Part shown: positions 55,170-62,758 of the stretch, in pieces
Numbering within the stretch: position 1 is the first letter of the stretch
Layout of the letters: each line of letters opens with the position of its first letter
Assembly (NCBI RefSeq): GCF_947495735.1
Contig: NZ_CANMAA010000002.1
Span: 248,001 to 312,000 of the forward strand
Direction of reading: 5' to 3'
DNA: 64,000 nt
Origin: an uncultured Pseudokineococcus sp.
GTDB lineage: Bacteria > Actinomycetota > Actinomycetes > Actinomycetales > Quadrisphaeraceae
Notes under the pieces: generated by a model
Seen by the model: only the letters and a program-made list of their open reading frames with translations
Databases searched by the model: none
What the model was told of the DNA's origin: nothing
Made by a program: the position numbers and the translations under genes

Positions 55170-55658
55170 TCAGCGCTCGTCGAGCAGGTCTCGCAGCCAC
55201 CCCGGTCCCCAGCTCCGCGCGCTCAGGCGAGCGCGCAGCCCCCGGTCCGCGGTCACGGCGACGACCTCGGCGTCGCCCTCCCCCAGCTCGTCCTGCAGGT
55301 GCTCGACGAGCGCCACGACCGCGTCGTCGCCGCTCCCCTCGGCGAGGAGGACGTGCACCCCGGGCGCCGGCACCCGGTCGTCCTGGCCCGCTGCCCGAGC
55401 CCGTCCCTCCAGCACGACGGCGACCGCGACGACCCGCACGTCGGCGCCCTCGGCGCCCCGGGCGGTGCGGCCCGGCAGTCGCTCGAGCTGGTCCAGCAGA
55501 CGGCGCGCCGCTCCGGCGCGGTCGCGCCACCAGCCGTCCGGGCGCGCCCCGACGACGTTGGCGGCGTCGACGACGAGCACCACGTCCTCGACGGCCGCCC
55601 CCGCTCCGCGGACCAGGGGCACCACCGCCTGGGCATCCTGCGCGCCCTCGTCCACCAC
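55170..55658 (-). CDS. NYN/PIN-like nuclease-fold protein
   Basis: A 162-residue protein. VVLVVDAANVVGARPDGWWRDRAGAARRLLDQL matches the YacP-like NYN/PIN fold entry (DAANVVG with metal-binding aspartate), VRVVAVAVVLEGRAR follows, and VVAVTADRGLRARL supplies another acidic residue (TADRGLR). Such proteins are probable ribonucleases. GTG at 55658 follows a CATGCT box by six bases and gives the shortest complete domain; longer starts to GTG 55676 exist. Confidence 0.78.
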   Translation of the reverse strand: MVDEGAQDAQAVVPLVRGAGAAVEDVVLVVDAANVVGARPDGWWRDRAGAARRLLDQLERLPGRTARGAEGADVRVVAVAVVLEGRARAAGQDDRVPAPGVHVLLAEGSGDDAVVALVEHLQDELGEGDAEVVAVTADRGLRARLSARSWGPGWLRDLLDER

Positions 55659-55758
55659 GGGCGCAGCATGGCGCACGCCCGGGGACGGAGACGGGGCTGG
55701 ACACGGCGCTCGTGAGCCCCACCTCGCCCTGACGGATCGGTCCGCCCATGCTGGCGGC

Positions 55759-55995
55759 ATGCCTGAGCAGACCGAGGACGAGCAGACCACCGACTCCCAC
55801 GACGCGACGGGCGCGTCGTCGGACGACCCGGGCACGTCCTCGCGGGGCCCGGCCTTCCCGACGGTCATGGTCAACGCCGCGGAGCAGGACCCGAACCCCG
55901 CCGAGGCGACCAGCGACTCCACCGCGCCGCAGAAGTCCTCGGACTACGACAACGACCGCGAGGACCTGCCGCCGGGCCCGACGTCGGACGGCTGA
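55759..55995 (+). CDS. Small acidic hypothetical protein
   Basis: A 78-residue protein rich in Asp, Glu, Ser and Thr (EQTEDEQTTDSHDATGASSDD, EDLPPGPTSDG), likely unstructured. The middle has a less polar GPAFPTVMVNAAEQDPNP. I recognise no domain. ATG at 55759 follows CATGCT by six bases and is divergent from the NYN gene. Confidence 0.65.
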   Translation: MPEQTEDEQTTDSHDATGASSDDPGTSSRGPAFPTVMVNAAEQDPNPAEATSDSTAPQKSSDYDNDREDLPPGPTSDG

Positions 55996-56037
55996 CCTCG
56001 GAGGGATCTCGACGCCGGTCGAGCTCCGGTCCGGCGC

Positions 56038-56469
56038 TCAGTCCCACCCCGCAGCACGCCGAGCCGCCGCGTCGAGCCGGTCCAGGACCGGGCGCAGCTG
56101 CGCCTCCGTGAGGTAGGACGGGTTGCTGCCGGCCGGCATCCGCATCACCTCGGCGGACGCGAAGTCGGGCAGGAGGGCGAGCTCGGCCCGCTCGACCGGC
56201 GACTCGAGCAGGTGCAGCCCGACCTCGACAGCGGGCTCCGCGTCGGGCTCCGCCGTCAGCACGCCGACGGCGTGGACGCCCGGGTCGACGCGCCCGCTGA
56301 GCCACAGCAGGCACCGCTGCCCGGGCGCCATGAGGTCCAGGCGGTAGGAGCGGCGCACGCAGCGACGCAGCGCCTGCGTCTGAGCGCGCTGCCACCCCGG
56401 GGCCAGGGCCTCCGGGGGGCGGCTCGTCTTGATCACCCAGCACGCGACGTCGCCCGGCTCGAGCCTCAC
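56038..56469 (-). CDS. EVE-like (PUA-fold) domain protein
   Basis: A 143-residue protein: CWVIKTSRPPE, RRCVRRSYRLDLMAPGQRCLLWLSGRVDPGVHAVGVLT, VEVGLHLLESPVERAEL, and SYLTEAQLRPVLDRLD resemble the EVE/PUA-like fold that reads modified bases or small ligands. The WLSG and GVHAVG elements line the binding pocket in the family. GTG at 56469 with an AGAGGGG-rich ribosome site seven bases upstream is preferred; an in-frame extension of over 70 residues upstream is possible. Function in the cell is unknown. Confidence 0.68.
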   Translation of the reverse strand: MRLEPGDVACWVIKTSRPPEALAPGWQRAQTQALRRCVRRSYRLDLMAPGQRCLLWLSGRVDPGVHAVGVLTAEPDAEPAVEVGLHLLESPVERAELALLPDFASAEVMRMPAGSNPSYLTEAQLRPVLDRLDAAARRAAGWD

Positions 56470-56738
56470 GCAGTGCCCCTCTCCCTCGACGCCGCGACGG
56501 CGGCCACCGGCTGCCTCTGCGACTCCTCGGAGCACCACCGAGACGCCAGCCTCTCCGTGCTCGCCTGATGGCGCCACATGCAGGAGCTCCCGGTCGCTCC
56601 CAGCGCGCCGACTCCGGACGCCGTGCGTGGTGGCACTGCGGGCGAAGGCGCGCAGAGCCCTCTCGATGTCGCAGGGCGTGACCTGGCGTCGACGGCGCAC
56701 AGGCAGACGACGACGTCTCACCACCGGGAGCACCCACC

Positions 56739-57272
56739 ATGCGCACCAGCCGCCTCGCCATGACCACCGCCCTCGCCGCCGGCCTCGTCGGCCTGGCGGG
56801 TGCACCGGCCCTCGCCTCGAGCGCGAGCGACCCCCACAACTGCCCCGACTTCAACAGCCAGGCCGAGGGGCAGGCGGAGCTCGACCGCGTCAGCGGATAC
56901 CCGTCCGGCCTGGACCGCGATGAGGACGGGCAGGCCTGCGAGAACACGGACTGCTCCTCGAGCGACGGCGACTCGTCGGGCGACGACGGCGAGAACTCGA
57001 GCAGCTCGGACGACGACGGGATGGCCATGCCGTCCGGTGGCGTCGTCACCGGCGCCGGCGGGACCGCCGGTGACGTGAGCGGCCTGCTCGCCACGGGCGG
57101 CCTGCTCGCCGCAGCCGGTGCCGGGGGCCTCGTGCTGCTGCGTCGTCGCGCGGAAGCCTGCCCCCTGCGGTGGGCACCGGCGCCCGACGACGGGAGACCA
57201 CCGCCGCGGGAGGCGGGCACGCCGGGAGGCGTAGGGCAGGTGGGGCTTGAACCCACGACCGACGGATTATGA
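56739..57272 (+). CDS. Excalibur calcium-binding secreted protein
   Basis: A 177-residue exported protein: a signal peptide (MRTSRLAMTTALAAGLVGLAG ending ALAS), an Excalibur domain (HNCPDFNSQAEGQAELDRV with DRDEDGQACE) typical of calcium-binding surface proteins, an acidic Ser/Asp linker, and a C-terminal hydrophobic helix GLLAAAGAGGLVLLRRR like an LPXTG-style tail without a clear sorting motif. The reading frame has no stop before the antisense strand of the tRNA-Met gene; its last 14 residues (GVGQVGLEPTTDGL) are read from tRNA DNA, so the true end is uncertain. Confidence 0.82.
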   Translation: MRTSRLAMTTALAAGLVGLAGAPALASSASDPHNCPDFNSQAEGQAELDRVSGYPSGLDRDEDGQACENTDCSSSDGDSSGDDGENSSSSDDDGMAMPSGGVVTGAGGTAGDVSGLLATGGLLAAAGAGGLVLLRRRAEACPLRWAPAPDDGRPPPREAGTPGGVGQVGLEPTTDGL

Positions 57273-57305
57273 GTCCGCTGCTCTGACCGGCTGAGCTACT
57301 GCCCC
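57232..57305 (-). tRNA. tRNA-Met (CAU)
   Basis: A 74-nt cloverleaf: acceptor GGGGCAG pairs with CTGCCCT with G-T at the end, T8-A9, a D-arm with GCTCAGCCGGTCAGAGC, anticodon loop CTCATAA between GCGGA and TCCGT, and GTTCAAG in the T-loop. The anticodon is CAT. It may be elongator tRNA-Met or the lysidine-modified tRNA-Ile2 that shares this anticodon. No encoded CCA. Confidence 0.9.
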
Positions 57306-57372
57306 GGGTGCGAGAACCCTACCCAGCGGTCGCGGCGCAGGGGTGGCGACGCCGGTACCGCTCGACCGCCGG

Positions 57373-57414
57373 TGGCTGCACGAGGACGGGCTCTACGCCG
57401 TCCTCGTGCAGCCA
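57373..57414. terminator. Perfect hairpin after the thiolase gene
   Basis: TGGCTGCACGAGGACGG (57373-57389) and CCGTCCTCGTGCAGCCA (57398-57414) form a perfect 17-bp stem with an eight-base loop, ten bases past the minus-strand thiolase stop. Confidence 0.75.
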
Positions 57415-57423
57415 GCGCGCGAG

Positions 57424-58638
57424 CTAGCGACGACTGGGGGCGCGCAGGAGCAGCGCCTCGCCCTGGCCGCCACCACCGCACAGCGCCGCGACGCCGGTGC
57501 CGCCCCCTCGGTGCTGCAGGGCGAGCGCGAGGGTGAGCGCCAGGCGGGCGCCCGAGGCGCCGATCGGGTGCCCCAGCGCGATGGCGCCGCCGCGCGAGTT
57601 CACGCGGTCCGGGTCCACGCCGAGCTCGCGGACCGAGGCGAGCACCACGGCGGCGAAGGCCTCGTTGACCTCCAGGAGGTCGAGGTCGGTCGGCGCGAGA
57701 CCGGCGCGGGCGCACGCGCGCTCGACCGCCCGCGCCGGCTGGCTCTGCAGGGTCGAGTCCGGGCCGGCCACGAGTCCGTGGGCGCCGACCTCCGCGAGCC
57801 ACGGCAGACCCGCCGCCTCGGCGCGCTCGCGGCGCATGACGACCACCGCAGCCGCCCCGTCGGAGACCGGGGAGGCCGAGCCCGCCGTGATGGTGCCGTC
57901 GGGCCGGAACGCCGGGCGCAGCGCGGCGAGGGCCTCCGCGGTGGTGCCGGCCCGCACCCCCTCGTCCGCCGAGACCTCGAGCGGCTCCCCGCGGCGCTGC
58001 GGCACCACGACAGGGGTGATCTCGTCGGCGAAGCGGCCGTCGGCCTGCGCCGCCGCCGCCAGGCGGTGGCTGCGGGCGGCGAAGGCGTCCTGCTCCTGCC
58101 GCGAGGAGGCACCGCGGGCGTCCGCCGCGCGGGCGGCCTCCTCGAGCTCGGTGAGGGCCCCCATCGAGACGTCGGCGAAGGCGTCCCACAGCCCGTCGCG
58201 GGCGGTGGCGTCCTGCACGACGCCGTCGCCGAACCGGTAGCCGCCGCGCGCCCCCGGGAGCAGGTGCGGCGCACCGCTCATGGACTCCATGCCCCCGGCC
58301 ACGACGACGTCGGCCTCACCCGCCCGGACGAGCTGGTCGGCCAGCGCGACGGCGCGCAGGCCCGAGAGGCACACGGCGTTGAGGGTGAGCGCCGGCACGG
58401 ACATCGGGACGCCGGCCGCCGCGGCGGCCTGGCGGGCCGGGTTCTGCCCCTGCCCCGCCTGCAGGACCTGGCCCATGAGCACCTGGTCGACGTCTGTCGC
58501 GGGCACCCCGGCCCGCTCGAGCGCCGCGGCGATCGCGCGGGCGCCGAGGTCGACGGCGCGCACGGAGGACAGCGAGCCCTGGAGGCGGCCCATCGGGGTG
58601 CGCGCGCCCGCCACGAGCACGGACGCGGGAGTCGTCAC
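57424..58638 (-). CDS. Acetyl-CoA C-acyltransferase (thiolase)
   Basis: A 404-residue thiolase. The acylated cysteine is in [15 protein letters not shown] near residue 89, [24 protein letters not shown] is standard, histidine is in [20 protein letters not shown], and the last cysteine in [17 protein letters not shown]. It makes acetoacetyl-CoA or cleaves 3-ketoacyl-CoA; single gene with no beta-oxidation partners beside it. GTG at 58638 has GGGAGG upstream. Confidence 0.93.
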   Translation of the reverse strand: MTTPASVLVAGARTPMGRLQGSLSSVRAVDLGARAIAAALERAGVPATDVDQVLMGQVLQAGQGQNPARQAAAAAGVPMSVPALTLNAVCLSGLRAVALADQLVRAGEADVVVAGGMESMSGAPHLLPGARGGYRFGDGVVQDATARDGLWDAFADVSMGALTELEEAARAADARGASSRQEQDAFAARSHRLAAAAQADGRFADEITPVVVPQRRGEPLEVSADEGVRAGTTAEALAALRPAFRPDGTITAGSASPVSDGAAAVVVMRRERAEAAGLPWLAEVGAHGLVAGPDSTLQSQPARAVERACARAGLAPTDLDLLEVNEAFAAVVLASVRELGVDPDRVNSRGGAIALGHPIGASGARLALTLALALQHRGGGTGVAALCGGGGQGEALLLRAPSRR

Positions 58639-58702
58639 GGAGGTGGCCTCCCGGGGTCGAGCGGCGCCCGCCCGCGACGCTGCGGAGGGGCCGACCGCAC
58701 TG

Positions 58703-58774
58703 CTCCCGCGGCTGGATTCGAACCAGCAACCGTTCGATTAACAGTCGAATGCTCTGCCGTTGAGCTACGCGGGA
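58703..58774 (-). tRNA. tRNA-Asn (GUU)
   Basis: A 72-nt cloverleaf: acceptor TCCCGCG with CGCGGGA, D-arm GCTCAACGGCAGAGC, anticodon loop CTGTTAA between TTCGA and TCGAA (anticodon GTT), and T-loop GTTCGAATC. Discriminator G; no CCA encoded. Confidence 0.95.
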
Positions 58775-58918
58775 CGGTGCCTGGACGCAGGGCGTCCGAG
58801 CGCGACGAGAGTACCAGGACGAGTCGGGCGGCTCTGTCGCCTCCCCCGGGCGAGGGCGTCACGGCCACCGCGAGAGGTCACCGCCGAGGCACGCCGAGAT
58901 CGAGGAGGCCCGTCGGGC

Positions 58919-60898
58919 TCAGGCGCTCTCGGCGCGCAGCCGCTGCAGCTCGGCGGTCAGCGCGGCGGCGCGCGCCCAGAGCTCGCCCGCGCGCTCGACG
59001 TCGCCGGCCGCCTCGGCGCGCTGGGCGCGACCGGTGACCTCACCGGCCTCGCGCAGCAGCACGCGGTGCTCCAGCTCGCGCAGCGCCGCCGTGGCGAGGC
59101 GCCCGACGCCCTCGCCGGGGCGGATCATCATGGGCGCCACGGCGAGCTCCTCGACGTAGGGCCGCAGGGACTCCCCCGCCGTCTCGCGCACGCGCCCGGT
59201 CCAGCCGGTGCCGTCCCCCGCGGCGGCCACGCCGCCCAGCGCGCGCAGCACCTCGTGGACGGCGCGGTGCGCGGGGACGGCGAAGGCCTCCTCCGCCAGC
59301 GCGTCGAAGCGCGCGCCGTCGACCTCCGCCGGCGCCTGCAGGACCGCCTGCAGCAGCTCGCGCTCGAGCCGGACGACGGGGTCCCGCGGGTCGGGCGTCG
59401 GGACGCGCACCTCCGACGGCGCCGCCTCGCGCCCGCCGTCCCCGCGCTCGTCCCGGCCCCGCTCGTCCCGCCCGCGCTCGTCCCGCCCGCGCCCGCGCTC
59501 GTCCCCGGCCGGGGACGACCGCCCGCCCCGGTCGCCGCCACGCCCACCGGCCCCCGACGCGCTCCCGCGCCCGGCGCCGGCGACGGCGCGCCGGACGTCC
59601 TCGACGTCCATGCCGAGCCAGCCGGAGAGCTGGCGCGCGTACTCCGGCCGCAGCGCCGGGTCCTTGATGCCCGCCACCACGGGCGCCGCGGCCCGCAGCG
59701 CCTGCACCCGCCCCTCGGCCGAGTCGAGGTCGAACCGCTCGAGCGTGGAGCGCAGCGCGAACTCGAACAGCGGCACGCGGGAGGCCACCAGCGCGGCGAC
59801 GGCCTCCGGCCCGCGCTCGAGGCGCAGGTCGCACGGGTCGAGCCCGCTCTGCTCGACGGCGACGAAGGTGGACGCCGTGAAGCGCTGGTCCTCCTCGAAG
59901 GCGCGCAGCGCGGCCTTCCGGCCGGCCTCGTCGCCGTCGAAGGTGAAGACGACCTCGCCGCGGAAGGCGTCGTCGTCGATGAGAAGGCGCCGCACCGCCT
60001 TGATGTGCTCGGGGCCGAAGGCCGTGCCGCACGTGGCGACCGCCGTCGGGACGCCGGACAGGTGGCAGGCCATGACGTCGGTGTAGCCCTCGACGAAGAC
60101 GACCTGGCGGCGCCGGGCGATCTCGCGCTTGGCGAGGTCGAGCCCGTAGAGGACGGTCGACTTGTCGTACAGCGGGGTCTGCGGGGTGTTGAGGTACTTC
60201 GGGCCCTGGTCGGACTCCAGCAGCCGACGCGCGCCGAAGCCGATGGTCGAGCCCGCGACGTCGCGGATGGGCCACACGAGGCGCCCGCGGAAGCGGTCGT
60301 AGACCCGGTCCCCCGACTGCGCCCGGCTCACCAGGCCCGCGGTGGCCAGCTCGTCGTCGCGGTACCCCCTGCCGCGCAGGTGCTTCAGCAGCGCGTCCCA
60401 ACCCTCGGGGGCGAAGCCGGCGCCGAACTGCTCGGCGGCGGCGCGGTCGAACCCGCGCTCGGCGAGGAAGCGCCGCGCGACGCGGGCGCCCGGCGAGGCC
60501 AGCTGCTCGGCGAAGAACTCCGCGGCGACGCGGTGCGCGTCGACCATGCGCTGGCGCGCCCCGACGTCCTGGCGCCGCGGGCCGCCGCTGCCCTCCTCGT
60601 AGCGCAGCTGGACGCCGGCGCGCTGGGCCAGGCGCTCGACGGCCTCGGGGAAGGTGAGGTGGTCGACCTCCTGGAGGAAGCGGAAGACGTCACCGCCCGC
60701 GCCGCAGCCGAAGCACTTGTAGAAGCCGACGGCCGGTCGCACGTGGAAGGACGGCGAGCGCTCGTCGTGGAAGGGGCACAGGCCCTTCAGGGAGCCCGCG
60801 CCGGCGGGCTTCAGCGTCACGTACTCCCCGACGACCTCGTCGAGGCGGATCTGCTCGCGGACGGCGTCGACGTCCTCGCTGCGGATCAGGCCTGCCAC
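58919..60898 (-). CDS. dnaG: DNA primase
   Basis: A 659-residue primase. The CHC2 zinc finger uses C41, H44, C62 and C65 (LCPFHDERSPSF and FYKCFGCGAGG). TOPRIM motifs are VVFVEGYTDVMACHLSG and FTFDGDEAGRKAALRAFEED. Between TOPRIM core and the C-terminal helicase-binding domain is a low-complexity linker (about residues 445-500) with repeated RGRDE-like units. It lays RNA primers for replication. GTG at 60898 follows TAGACT by six bases on the minus strand, so the start is probably leaderless. Confidence 0.96.
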   Translation of the reverse strand: MAGLIRSEDVDAVREQIRLDEVVGEYVTLKPAGAGSLKGLCPFHDERSPSFHVRPAVGFYKCFGCGAGGDVFRFLQEVDHLTFPEAVERLAQRAGVQLRYEEGSGGPRRQDVGARQRMVDAHRVAAEFFAEQLASPGARVARRFLAERGFDRAAAEQFGAGFAPEGWDALLKHLRGRGYRDDELATAGLVSRAQSGDRVYDRFRGRLVWPIRDVAGSTIGFGARRLLESDQGPKYLNTPQTPLYDKSTVLYGLDLAKREIARRRQVVFVEGYTDVMACHLSGVPTAVATCGTAFGPEHIKAVRRLLIDDDAFRGEVVFTFDGDEAGRKAALRAFEEDQRFTASTFVAVEQSGLDPCDLRLERGPEAVAALVASRVPLFEFALRSTLERFDLDSAEGRVQALRAAAPVVAGIKDPALRPEYARQLSGWLGMDVEDVRRAVAGAGRGSASGAGGRGGDRGGRSSPAGDERGRGRDERGRDERGRDERGDGGREAAPSEVRVPTPDPRDPVVRLERELLQAVLQAPAEVDGARFDALAEEAFAVPAHRAVHEVLRALGGVAAAGDGTGWTGRVRETAGESLRPYVEELAVAPMMIRPGEGVGRLATAALRELEHRVLLREAGEVTGRAQRAEAAGDVERAGELWARAAALTAELQRLRAESA

Positions 60899-60998
60899 GT
60901 CCGGAGTCTAGGTCGGGCGCCGCGACGCCGCCGGTGGCCGCCGCGACGGCCTGTGCACCACGCGCCCCGGCTCGCCCGCCCGGACCCGCCGCGCCGGC

Positions 60999-61280
60999 TC
61001 AGCCCTGGTGCCGCCCGGTGTTGTCGATCGCGAGGAAGCCGACCTCCGGGTCCGGGTCCGGACCGGTCCAGTCCTTGAGGCAGATGGTGCCGTCGCCGTT
61101 CTTGTCGACCCGGGCGAAGAAGCCGGGGTCCTGGGGGTTCGTGAGGGCGGTGCTCTCGAACCACGGGCCGAGGCACCGCCCGCCCGGCGGCGGTGCTGCG
61201 ACGGCCGCGGGGGCGAGCAGGAGCGCGGCGACGGCGAGGCCGCCCGCGGCAGCGGTGGTCGGCAGAGGTCTCCTGAGCAC
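60999..61280 (-). CDS. Small secreted EF-hand-type protein
   Basis: A 93-residue exported protein: signal peptide (MLRRPLPTTAAAGGLAVAALL, then APAAVAA), then RCLGPWFESTALTNPQDPGFFARV and an EF-hand-like loop DKNGDGTICLKDW. One calcium site is plausible. GTG at 61280 follows GAGGAG by eight bases. I know no name for the family. Confidence 0.72.
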   Translation of the reverse strand: MLRRPLPTTAAAGGLAVAALLLAPAAVAAPPPGGRCLGPWFESTALTNPQDPGFFARVDKNGDGTICLKDWTGPDPDPEVGFLAIDNTGRHQG

Positions 61281-61387
61281 GGCGGGGCTCCTCGCGGTCG
61301 GTCGTCGGGTGGGACCCCACCCTCCCGCTCGCTCGCGCGAGGGGACATGCGCAGAACTGCGTACAGCCCGCGCAGGACGGGCGGAGC

Positions 61388-62758
61388 TCACGAGGTGCGG
61401 CGGACGAGCCGCTCGTGCCAGGCGATCGCGCTGACGTCGGTGAGCGAGGCGACCTGGTCGACGACGACGCGCAGCCGGGCGGCGTCGTCGGCGGCGTCGA
61501 GCAGGTCGGCGGCGTAGGCGGGCTCGAGCTCCTCGGGACCGCGGGCGCAGAGCGCCTCGACGAGCTCGGCGACGACCTCGCGCTGGCGGGCGTAGGCGGG
61601 CTGGCGGTCCCAGGCCTCCATGACGAACAGCGCCGCCAGGCCCTTCAGGGCGCCGATCTCGGCCTGCGTGCTCGCGGGGACCACGACGTCGGCCTCGTAG
61701 CGCACGAGCGGGCGCTCGCCGTGGGCCTCCTGCGTGGCCCGGCGCGCGGCGTCGACGAAGCGGCCGACGAGCTGGCTCGTCATGTCCTTCAGCGCCGCCA
61801 GGGACGCGCGCCCGCGGCCGGTGCTGCCCACCCACTCCGGCGAGCCCGCCAGCCGCTGCAGGCCCTCGTCGACGGCGGCGGGCTCGAGGCCGTGCCAGCG
61901 GGCGGCGAGCTCGGCGACGCGCGCCCGCTGGCCGGGGTCCGCGACGACGCCCAGGTCGAGCCGGCCGGCGACCACGGCGTCCTCGACGTCGTGGACGCTG
62001 TAGGCGATGTCGTCGGCGAGGTCCATCACCTGGGCCTCCAGGCACCGCCGCCGGCCGGGCGCCTCGCTGCGCAGCCAGGCGAAGACCTCGTCGTCGCCGT
62101 CGGGGCCGGCGTAGACGCCGTACTTGGCCGCGCTCGGCGCCCCCGGGCCACCGGGCGCCTCCCCGGCGTGCCAGGGGTACTTGGTCACCGCGTCGAGGCT
62201 CGCCCGCGTGAGGTTCAGCCCGCCGCTGCGCCCCGTCGTCGGGTCGACCACCTTGGGCTCCAGGCGCGTCAGCAGGCGCAGCGTCTGGGCGTTGCCCTCG
62301 AAGCCGCCGATGCCCTGCGCCGCCGCGGCCAGCGCCCGCTCGCCGTTGTGGCCGAAGGGCGGGTGGCCGAGGTCGTGGGCGAGGCAGGCGGTGTCGACGA
62401 CGTCCGGGTCGCAGCCCAGCGACGAGGCGAGCTCGCGGCCCACCTGCGCCACCTCGAGGCTGTGCGTCAGCCGCGTGCGGGCGAAGTCGTCGGTGCCGGG
62501 CCCCACCACCTGCGTCTTCCCGCCGAGCCGGCGCAGCGCCGAGGAGTGCAGCACCCGGGCGCGGTCGCGGGCGAAGTCGCCGCGGGCGGCGCTCTTGGGC
62601 GGCTCGGGCAGCCGGCGCTCCCGGTCGGCCGACCCGTAGCCGGGCACCCGGGCGTCGTCCTGGCGCACGACGCCGCCCGGGGCTGTGCTGCCCGGGGCGG
62701 TGCTGCCCGAGGAGGGGCCGCCCGAGGAGGATCCGCCCGGCGAGGACAGCGCGCTCAC
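61388..62758 (-). CDS. dgt: dGTP triphosphohydrolase-like protein
   Basis: A 456-residue HD-domain enzyme: DDFARTRLTHSLEVAQVGRELA (histidine of HD), CLAHDLGHPPFGHNGERAL (HD pair and following GHNGE), FEGNAQTLRLLTRL, MDLADDIAYSVHDVEDAV (conserved aspartate). It hydrolyses dNTPs to nucleoside and triphosphate, tuning nucleotide pools. The N-terminal 30 residues are Ser/Gly/Pro repeats encoded by short tandem units. GTG at 62758 overlaps the stop of the dihydrouridine synthase by four bases (GTGA). Confidence 0.93.
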   Translation of the reverse strand: MSALSSPGGSSSGGPSSGSTAPGSTAPGGVVRQDDARVPGYGSADRERRLPEPPKSAARGDFARDRARVLHSSALRRLGGKTQVVGPGTDDFARTRLTHSLEVAQVGRELASSLGCDPDVVDTACLAHDLGHPPFGHNGERALAAAAQGIGGFEGNAQTLRLLTRLEPKVVDPTTGRSGGLNLTRASLDAVTKYPWHAGEAPGGPGAPSAAKYGVYAGPDGDDEVFAWLRSEAPGRRRCLEAQVMDLADDIAYSVHDVEDAVVAGRLDLGVVADPGQRARVAELAARWHGLEPAAVDEGLQRLAGSPEWVGSTGRGRASLAALKDMTSQLVGRFVDAARRATQEAHGERPLVRYEADVVVPASTQAEIGALKGLAALFVMEAWDRQPAYARQREVVAELVEALCARGPEELEPAYAADLLDAADDAARLRVVVDQVASLTDVSAIAWHERLVRRTS

